DNA from: Pogostemon cablin
Taxonomy: Eukaryota > Streptophyta > Magnoliopsida > Lamiales > Lamiaceae
Direction: 5' to 3'
Length of the DNA stretch: 64,000 bases
Assembly: GCA_023678885.1 (NCBI GenBank)
Contig: CM042982.1
Coordinates: 11,656,001-11,720,000 of the forward strand
Part shown: positions 56,379 to 64,000 of the stretch, piece after piece
Layout: each line of letters opens with the position of its first letter
Position numbering within the stretch: the stretch's first letter is position 1
The notes under the pieces: generated by a model
What the model saw: only the letters and a program-made list of their open reading frames with translations
The model's database searches: none
Told to the model about the DNA's origin: nothing
Translations under genes and position numbers: made by a program

Positions 56379-56587
56379 TTCCCTCCGTCCCAAGTAAAGA
56401 AATGCATTTTCTTTTTGCACGTAGATTAAGGAGTATTATTATTTTATGTAAAGTGGATATGTGTATTAGAGATATGTGATGGGCAGTGGTGGACCATTGG
56501 TGGGCCGTTTTTACTAATAGAGGAAAATTGTACAAATTAGATGGGACACTCAATATAGTAAAATGATGTTATTTGGTGAGGAAGTAT
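56379..56587. mobile_element. Decayed Stowaway-like MITE
   Basis: Starts TATTCCCTCCGTCCCAAGTA, has TTTTTGCACGTAGATTAAGG inside and GATGGGACACTCAATATAG near the right end. These are Stowaway blocks; the right terminus is weak. Confidence 0.6.
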
Positions 56588-57260
56588 ATCATATGTAAAT
56601 TATCGAAGTGAATTAGAATTTAATGATTACATGTATAATGTATTTTAATAAAAAAATATTTTATGAAACACTCAGTTAAAATACCGTTATGTAATGGAGG
56701 ATCGGAATTAGGATAAAGATTAACACGTAAACAGAAACGATTTTCAACTTTTTCTTTAAAGATCTTTAAAGCCACTCCAATTCTGAGTATCTACTGGCGC
56801 GGTATAGTGCTGTCGTAACCAAATCCTAGGCATAACATTGGTGATGGCAAGTACAATTTAAGAAATTATTATTTGGATACTAAGTCAATAAATCAATAGA
56901 GAAATACATTAGGTCAATTTAGTTATTAGTAGCATTTTAGTAAAATAGTACTGGACTTGAATTGCTGAATTTCGGTTTTCTAAACTATACAAAAAAGCAT
57001 ACTAGTAAATTGATGCAAAATTTTAAGAGAAACTATAATTCCATCAAACAAATTAAAGTCTGCTGACAAGAAAACCAACAGATTTGCATTTGTTCCTAAA
57101 CCATTACAAGAAATTAAAATCGTAATCTTCATAAACCATTAAAAAACGATGTCTCTAAGAACCCATCGCTACAAAAATTTCAAACAGACAAGAAACAGTC
57201 ATGTAACATAAACTTTTCAAGAGATTCCAGCATAGGTAAACGATGTAGAGAATAGGACAT

Positions 57261-57524
57261 TTAGTCCCAGCCAGTAGGAGCAACAACGGGCACTACATCA
57301 GCTGGTGCTGATGCCGTTGGTGGTGGAGCCACCGGGTCCCACCCATCACCAACTGGACCTGGACCTGAAATAAAAGAGAGACGGTCATTGATGAACAATA
57401 CAATGATTGAACAAACGAAGCAATCCCAAATACATTACCAATTAAGTTTTTCTAAAGGTACTTCATTTCCTAAGTCCCATCATAAATTATTCTAATTGAT
57501 AGAACTGTCAATTTCACTTCTTCC

Positions 57525-57559
<35 letters not shown>

Positions 57560-59406
57560 ATGAGGAAATTCACCCATTGAAACATAAGAGAAGAGGGATG
57601 ATGCACTTTTACAGCATAATACTACTGTTGAACAGATTAAAGGAATTCTAACTTTATTGAATGAGTTGCACAACTTGATGATTAAAAGATACCGCAGTTC
57701 AATGATTCAGCCAATTCAATAAATTGCAAATCTGAATGAAACAAGCACAAACCTGAATCAGCAGTCCAACCAGTTGAGGCTTGAGTAATTGGACCGGTAA
57801 CATCAGGCTGCCATTGGCCTTCTGGGATTTGGGCAGAAGACCAATCAGCACCCGCAGTGTATACATCTGCAGTATAATCTGTGATAGCAGGAACTTCCTC
57901 CTGTTCTTGTTCCTTAGACTCCTCAGGCTCTCTGTAGAAAAATAGGTCAACCTGCCAAAGAAAATAAAAGATTAAAATTAAAAGTATTAGCAATATAAGA
58001 TGAGCGAGACATGTCACGCACAAGTTTGCATTCTTACAATGCTAACCCAACAAAGCACACACCAAAGTTAATCTATGCATTATTTTGAAGAAATGAAAAG
58101 GTTAATCTGAAAAAAATCATCCTGGCACTAGATTGGTTCAAGAAGTGAAAGAGTGAAAACAAACAAGTGAACTTAAGAATTGTACCATGATGTCCCATTT
58201 ATGCCCAGGAGCAACAATGCCACGCATCTGCAAGACCATCCTAGCCAAGAGCCAGAACAAGCATCCAATACTGTGCTTCCCCTTATTATTGGCAGGAATA
58301 CCAATATCAACATAGCGCATCGGGGAATCAGTGTCGCAGAAAGCAATGGTGGGAATGTTAGACAGAGCAGCTTCCTTAATGGGCTGAAAACAAGAATACA
58401 CAACCAGAGTCTTATGTGAAAAGTATGGACACAACCCATCTAGCTAGAAAAGAAAAGATAAAGCTACAAAACTCGACCTGGTGATCAGTTCTTGGATCAG
58501 TGAGAATCAGAAGCCTTGGCTCACTGTAAGATGTCTGGAGCTGATTTGTAAACGTACCAGGGGTGTGTCGTCCAGCAATGGCATGAGCACCAGTATACTG
58601 TGCAAACTTAAGAACAGCTCTCTGACCATAGGGTCTTGCAGACTGGACAATGATGTCTTGTGGGTTTTCAATCCCAACAATAACCCTAGCTGCCATCTGA
58701 AGTTTATCCCAGGTTTTCCCCAGGTTGATGATGTAAATTCCTGAACAATTATTCAGTTTAGAGATGTATAAAAATAATAACACAAACTGGTACAATTTTT
58801 AAACATAAAAGGCATGTCTAATAAATATTCATACAATTTTACAGTAAACATAAACAAGAACGATTGAATTATGAAGTTATGATGTATAAAAACATACAAC
58901 GAATGATTGCTTACGGTTTTACGGTAAACAAAAACAACCACAGCCATAAATCAACACTCAACAAAACAATTAAAGGAAATATTTATATTATTAAATCTAG
59001 AAGATACTTAGCAAAACTAGTAATTCAATCTAAATATACATAGCATGGATAATTAATAAATATTTTTCTTTTAAATCACCCAATCAAAAAAAATAAAAGG
59101 ATTAAAACCAGGGTATGGAAGTCATATAGAGCCAAAATTCTAGTAAAATAACGAAGCAGAGAAGAAATAAAAGAAATGCTCAAGAACAACATTCTCTGAG
59201 CTTTAAGTTAATAATTCATAAACTAAGATCTAGATCTGACGATAATAGGAAAAGAAAATATAGGTAAATTTACCATCATTCCGGCGTTTGAAGACATAAC
59301 GCTCCATCTGAAAGTCGCAGTTTTTAGTTCCGAGATGAACTTCGGCGGCCAACATCATCTGAATGTCAGCCTCCTTAGTCGACAAAGTCCTCGCCGGAGC
59401 CGCCAT
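57261..59406 (-). CDS. RPSA: 40S ribosomal protein SA (uS2)
   Basis: Structural protein of the cytosolic small ribosomal subunit needed for late 18S rRNA processing; plant homologue of the laminin-receptor precursor p40. Exons in coding order, lower-upper coordinate: 59274-59406, 58478-58740, 58186-58383, 57753-57951, 57261-57364. All introns are GT-AG and phases join, giving 298 residues, the normal plant length. The start is MAAPARTLSTKEADIQMMLA, followed by VHLGTKNCDFQMERYVF. The uS2 core includes GRHTPGTFTNQLQTSYSEPR and FCDTDSPMRYVDIGIPANNK, then REPEESKEQEQEEVPAITDY. The C-terminal tail is rich in Trp/Pro/Ala with TGW repeats and ends PTGWD. No truncation or unusual residue is seen. Intron 4 contains a run of 32 G. 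Confidence 0.98.
57527..57558 (+). repeat. Poly(G) tract of 32 in RPSA intron 4
   Basis: 32 uninterrupted G on the plus strand, so 32 C in the RPSA pre-mRNA, inside the 388-bp intron 57365-57752. The minus-strand poly-proline frame across it is an artefact. Such a long homopolymer is rare in this AT-rich DNA and its exact length is doubtful in any assembly. Confidence 0.95.
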
Positions 59407-59444
59407 TTCGATCGCTGAAGCAACTCGTCTGTGTTAAGTCTCTC

Positions 59445-59452
59445 TAGGGTTT
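59445..59452 (-). promoter_or_regulatory. Telo-box (AAACCCTA) of RPSA
   Basis: AAACCCTA on the coding strand about 40-46 bases before the start codon. Telo-boxes near the transcription start are common in plant ribosomal protein genes, where they act with TGGGCC/T (site II) elements in dividing cells. Confidence 0.7.
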
Positions 59453-59480
59453 CGGCTCTGCGGTGTTACGAGAAATGGAG

Positions 59481-59490
59481 TAATTTATAA
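59481..59490 (-). promoter_or_regulatory. Candidate TATA box of RPSA
   Basis: TTATAAATTA on the coding strand, about 75-85 bases before the ATG and just upstream of the telo-box. Confidence 0.5.
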
Positions 59491-59544
59491 GCTGCACAAA
59501 CCTAGGGTATTTGTTATTGGGCTACTGGCCATTATGAACATCCC

Positions 59545-59550
59545 GGCCCA
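59545..59550 (-). promoter_or_regulatory. Site II (TGGGCC) element of RPSA
   Basis: TGGGCC on the coding strand about 140 bases upstream of the start codon. Another GGCC lies at 59527, and TGGGCT reads on the opposite strand near 59590. TCP-type factors bind such sites in plant ribosomal protein promoters. Confidence 0.55.
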
Positions 59551-59689
59551 ATATATATTATCCAATAATTTCAGGGTTATTGGTTGGGTTGGGCTTTAGC
59601 AAAGGATTAATTCGACTTTGAGGAAATATAACGTTTGTAATTGTAAATATTTGACAAACTAAATAAATGGGACGGTTTTTCGATCCTTT

Positions 59690-59800
59690 AATTGTAGTGT
59701 AATTCTAGAGTGCACCGGGTGCAACGGTGCACTTAAAGTTTATAGGCATAAATTAAGGGTCAAGTGCACCGATACAGCAGGTGCACAGCAGTTGAACTCT
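59690..59800. repeat. GTGCACC-rich short repeat
   Basis: GTGCACC or its complement occurs several times in 110 bp (TGCACCGGGTGCAACGGTGCAC, shown in part, and GTGCACCGAT...GGTGCACAG). It is upstream of RPSA and resembles ends of small dispersed plant repeats; no boundaries or target duplication were found. Confidence 0.35.
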
Positions 59801-59809
59801 TAATTTTAA

Positions 59810-62800
59810 ATTGAATAGTCATGGTAACCTCGTCTCACAAATCCAATTTGATTTTCCATTAAGTTAATTAATTATGTATATTTTAAATTAAATTTTAAAA
59901 AAAAAACTGAAAACGTATCTTAGTAATTGCTCATTTATATGTTAATATGGTCCGAGCTCGTATTTAACCCAGAAAAATATAGGGTTAAGTTTGTATAAGT
60001 AGGCCCGGATCGATTAGGTTCTGCCCTATAGGGCTAGCCCGTAGATTTAGGGCTGGCCCGGTTAGTCTAATTAAATTTTTTTATTATAAAAAATTAATTA
60101 ATAATATACCTAAATTATTAATATTAATAATAATTTTTTATATTAACAAATAATTTCTAATAATAATTATATTTGATAGTAATTTAATACCCTCTAACTT
60201 ACTACATTTTGTTGACTAGAAATTTAGAGTGTGGCTTGCACGTTTCACTTTTTAATATTTCTTTTGCATTTTTTTTTCTACGATAAAATGTTAAGTTTTA
60301 CATTTAAATATTGAATTGATTAACGAACCATATGCGGCTTAGAGTTCCTCATTTTTTAAGGGTGTGTTAATTCTCAACAGGATATCATCCTAAACCAGAT
60401 GTTCCATTTATTCACTATTACAGAGAATAATTAAGAGAGAAAAAAAAAAAGACAGACCAAAGGTTCCATTTATTCAAGAGAATTAAGAAAAAAAAAAAGA
60501 CATGAGGCGAAGTGCCAGTTGAATGTATCAAATGTTCTGTTATTTTAAGCTTACTGATTCAAATGTTGGTAGGCAATGGCTGATCGATGATGCAATACAA
60601 AATCCAGAGTAAGTGTATAACGTCTGACGACAGAATCCCATTCTATTAAATGCAATTGATTGTGCACAAATGTTCTATTAAACGTGTTGATTGTGCACAA
60701 ATGTAGTATTAAACGAAAGACATATAAAATGATTGAATAAGTAAATATCAGCTGATCAGAAGAGGTCATGCCACAAGTAATTCGAGCATGTCATCGTAAG
60801 CTCTAAAAGAGTATAGAGCATTTTTAAGCCCAAAAGAGAGGAGATACTTCTCTGTATCCATGGCATTGAGTAGACTTTATAAACAGTGGATAGAGGATGA
60901 AAATCTTCAAAAGAAATAGGACAACAGCAGAGCAATTTAATTAATTGATAACAACAAAGTTTTAGTTTTCTATCTAATTAAACATAAAATGACAAGATAC
61001 CAACAGTGAAACCAATTTTTTGTATGTCACTCATGAATCATGATATTATAAGATCATAAAATTTGAGTACAATATTAAAAAAAGAAAAAAAAAATCTCAT
61101 ATTAAACAAATTGATATCCACTCACAAAGCTACCTGAAACAGTAGGAGCTTAATCAATTCAAAATGAGTCATAACAATATAAGTAAAAGAATAACCTAGC
61201 TAGAAAAAAAGGTTTGTGATACAAATTAAAATATAAATACTTAGATTGCAAACAACACCGAGGTTCCAACTTGAGCCTGACAGTCATTTAAGCTTATATC
61301 ACTTCCACGAACAACAAAAGACTACTCCTTATCATCCTTTATTAGTGGTTCAGGATCATTTTTTTGTCGAAAATAGGGTGTATAATAATACCATGAAAAC
61401 AACATTCCATATAGTTGTTATGCTTGAGGCATGCACTAAACAGCCACTTGACATCCTCGAATTAAACGATGAGCTATTTCCGCTAATCTGATGTAGAAAA
61501 TTACTTGTGCGTAAATCTGGTGGATGGGTTTATGGACATACTAAAAAAATGCAGTTCCTATTAAACTGCACCTTGTAGGATCACCAAAATGAATTGAAAA
61601 AAATAATTGAAACCAAAGCATCAGCACCCAAAATACCATGTATACGCACAAACACATATATACACAAAGTAATTGAAAATCAACTTGAGACATTCTTGTT
61701 ATCTCTATTTAAATGAATTTAATACATAGGTGCCATAAAACAGACTTTCTTTTAAATTGTCCAATGGGTAATGGTGTTTTGGAGATACTTTCTATATCTT
61801 ACTAAAGTAGTCTTGTAAATTGTCGTGGCAATTGAAATGATTTAATAAATAGCACTATTTCGTTAAGGCAGATAGTTGTTTCTATTTAATGCACTTTTTG
61901 GAAATAATTTTCTTATGGAATATGTATGAAATGGTAAGCAAAGTGTACTATCGGTATGATAGATATGGGATTCACCCTGCAATGTGAACGTTTATTACAT
62001 TACCCACCAGCTCATGATCTCTTGCAGAGTGTAGGGTGGAACAGATTAATGTAAAATGATGAGATTAATATTGAGTACTCATAATCCTCGTATTATTCCA
62101 CATCTACTAATTCCCCATTAATAATGGAATGTGGCTCTAACTGTGAGAGAAAAAAGAGTATGACTGAATTTCTTTAATTGTGTCATAACTATAGCTACCA
62201 TTATCAGTACAATTCGAAAATATTAAACAATAGAACTTCCCATTATAATCATATCCCAACTCAAATTTAATGACTGCTACTCATACCAATAAATTGAAAA
62301 TTCCTCCATAATAATAAAAAGATTGAAAGCTGTCAGAGATAAATTAACATATTTAGTAAGCTGGTAGACTTTGCACATACTTCAAACTTACACATAACAG
62401 AGGAGAGCGTTCATTTTAACATGATCTGAAAGAAATTCATCTAATATAAGCTAAATATCTCTATTAGCTAGTAACTTATTGATCATAGTAATATATTAGA
62501 GCCAGTCACAAATAATACAATTTTTTAGCAAAGTTTAGCAGATCTAATAAGTAAATGCTTGAAAGTTTATCTAAGCACTTGAGTGGAAAAAAAATTAGAA
62601 CTAAACTCTAATAAGTAAATTAACGCAAGTGTGATTACGAATCTTGTTTCTACTTAAGGTTGTGATTTGGTGGTGCATGTTGAGAAATTTGTTACTATAT
62701 TTTTTTGCTGCAATATGAGTAAAACCAAGGTCATTATGTCAAAACTCAAAAAGTATGGAAAAGATATACTCTATTTGCTACAAGTAAATAATCTATTCAG

Positions 62801-63590
62801 AAACGGGAGGTGTGTAATATATTGTGGATATCAATGAGTTCAGCTCTCAATATCAAGGAGCTAGAAACTTTTAAAAAGAAACTAAGAAATCAACTCAATG
62901 TCTAAGATTACTAAAACATGTGTTATCATAAATTGCAATATTATACCAGAAGCTGAAGCCTTGTTTAACCATACCATAACCTAAGCCACAAATTATAAGC
63001 ATTAAGGAAGCAAAGTAACATAGATGCATGCAATTCAAAATTTTCTAGTTGTGAAAATAGAAAATAATTAGGTTCGCGCTAGTTTATATAACAAATATAG
63101 AATAGGGAATTTTAGAGGATCACACCGTTGTATTACTATTCACATGGCCCACTGCATACATATATATGTGCATACTTATCAGTTATCATGCAGGTGAGTT
63201 GATCCTTAACCAAAATGATGCAAAAAAACGCAATGAGAATGAAGTTGTGTTCATATTGTTCAAAGTATTTGGTGTACCCACATTCACAAAGTTATGCAAC
63301 TCATGATTAATGTTACATAAATTAGAATTCTTACGTGAGATTATTCTTAAATCTTGTGCTTCCTTGAAGCTCCATGATGGAGTCCTTCACCATGGGATGA
63401 TAAACCTCTTCAAGGTTATACCATTTCAGCCATAGAAGGCATCAGTAGCAGCATCAAATTATCATTAGGGCAATTGCATCATTCCTTACTTACAAAATGC
63501 ATCCGCCTAAATACTATGAGTAATCCGTATGGAATCTTCTTGTAGCAGATCAGATCAGAGTAGGACATGTGAGAGGAGTCACTACATCAA
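59810..63590. other. Intergenic DNA, no gene recognised
   Basis: AT-rich, with only short isolated frames. One stretch at 61246-61491 is open on the plus strand for 81 codons but matches nothing I know and lacks splice or promoter context. No transposon ends were recognised. Confidence 0.4.
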
Positions 63591-63599
63591 GTGCACTTC

Positions 63600-63965
63600 A
63601 ACCATTTAATATTGAACCGTCTGGAATTTCTGAAATGCAGTGGAATGACATCAGAAACATTGAAAGTTCTGTTATTGCCAACAATTTTTCCGTGCAGCTC
63701 CTGTCACACTTAAATATTAGAAGCTAATTCAATCTTCATTAAAAATGTTTCCAAATTAAATTTGCCAATATCAGAAGCCATTAATTTGCAAAAAAGAAAA
63801 AAAGTAACTATTTGTAAAACACAAAATAAGATGAGCGAGCCAACAACAGTGACCTGATCGACGAGGAATTTTGTGATTATCCGAAGTCCACTTTATAGGC
63901 AAATTGACAAAACATTTAGACAAATCCAAAGTGGAATCCTCCTCAAACGCCTCTGTGATCATCAT
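63600..63965 (-). CDS. Possible gene at the window edge, unrecognised
   Basis: A minus-strand frame opens at 63965 (MMITEAFEEDSTLDLSKCFV, then NLPIKWTSDNHKIPRRSG) and meets a GT donor at 63853. An AG acceptor lies at 63701-63702. In the spliced phase the next block gives AARKNCW and a stop (46 residues in all). In another phase the same block is open for 37 codons (ELHGKIVGNNRTFNVSDVIP, HFRNSRRFNIKWLKCT) to a stop near 63588. An in-frame stop at 63996-63998 suggests the start is real or an acceptor lies between. I do not recognise the protein. It is either a small gene or the end of a larger one. Confidence 0.35.
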
Positions 63966-64000
63966 TACACCACCGCCCTCTGCCCCGCCTCCTTCTCACC

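Noticed and set aside
57470..57673. Minus-strand ORF with a proline run
   Set aside because: The prolines come from the 32-G tract, and the frame lies across an RPSA intron.
58481..58744. 87-codon plus-strand ORF, and another at 58180-58419
   Set aside because: Mirror frames of RPSA exons 2 and 3.
61246..61491. 81-codon plus-strand ORF
   Set aside because: No recognisable motif, no splice or promoter context; length is not remarkable for this DNA.
1..64000. tRNA, rRNA, CRISPR array, organellar insertion, telomeric or centromeric satellite arrays
   Set aside because: Looked for characteristic sequences (tRNA boxes with CCA-adjacent arms, spaced direct repeats, AAACCCT arrays) and found none beyond single telo-box words.

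Overview
The window is nuclear DNA of a flowering plant, very probably a eudicot. Two intact host genes have many GT-AG introns. The rest is AT-rich intergenic DNA filled with plant transposon families (Helitron, hAT-like, Tourist, Stowaway, MULE, Copia, Ty3/gypsy with Athila-like parts, LINE) and long (AT)n tracts. The shared repeat families would fit an asterid, but I cannot fix the genus from sequence alone. There is no sign of prokaryotic, organellar or CRISPR sequence.

The two intact genes are both on the minus strand. (1) 10284-23577 encodes the ER enzyme mannosyl-oligosaccharide glucosidase (alpha-glucosidase I, GCS1, family GH63). I could assign 22 exons in continuous phase, giving 843 codons plus stop. 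(2) 57261-59406 encodes the 40S ribosomal protein uS2 (RPSA) in five exons, 298 codons plus stop, with a telo-box and TGGGCC motifs upstream. Both are housekeeping genes (N-glycan trimming and cytosolic translation), and nothing suggests they act together.

Layout. 1-1654: 3' part of a Helitron with a decayed RPA1-like gene, abutted by what looks like a second Helitron 5' end. 1.7-10.2 kb: repeats, a hAT-like element holding a nested MITE with a 10-bp target duplication, and no gene. 10.3-23.6 kb: GCS1, whose introns 7 and 14 hold a 1.5-kb MULE-type element, a LINE tail, a Tourist MITE and an internally deleted gypsy remnant. 24-32 kb: a cluster of broken host gene pieces (germin-like, GRF zinc finger, RBR E3 ligase, UGT86-like glycosyltransferase) around a lone LTR. 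34-42 kb: scrambled Athila-like Ty3 material, including opposite-strand internal pieces fused back to back and two LTRs in inverted orientation that form a palindrome of about 3.6 kb. 42-54 kb: pieces of one MULE transposase, in order on the minus strand, split by Copia, Tekay-like and other LTR insertions. 54-57 kb: further DNA transposons. 57.2-59.6 kb: RPSA. 59.8-63.6 kb: no recognisable gene. 63.6-64 kb: a possible gene cut by the window edge.

I saw no candidate for a new multi-gene biological system. The notable content is the nested transposon structure, the cluster of gene relics, an intron in GCS1 that can be read through, and a 32-G tract inside an RPSA intron.
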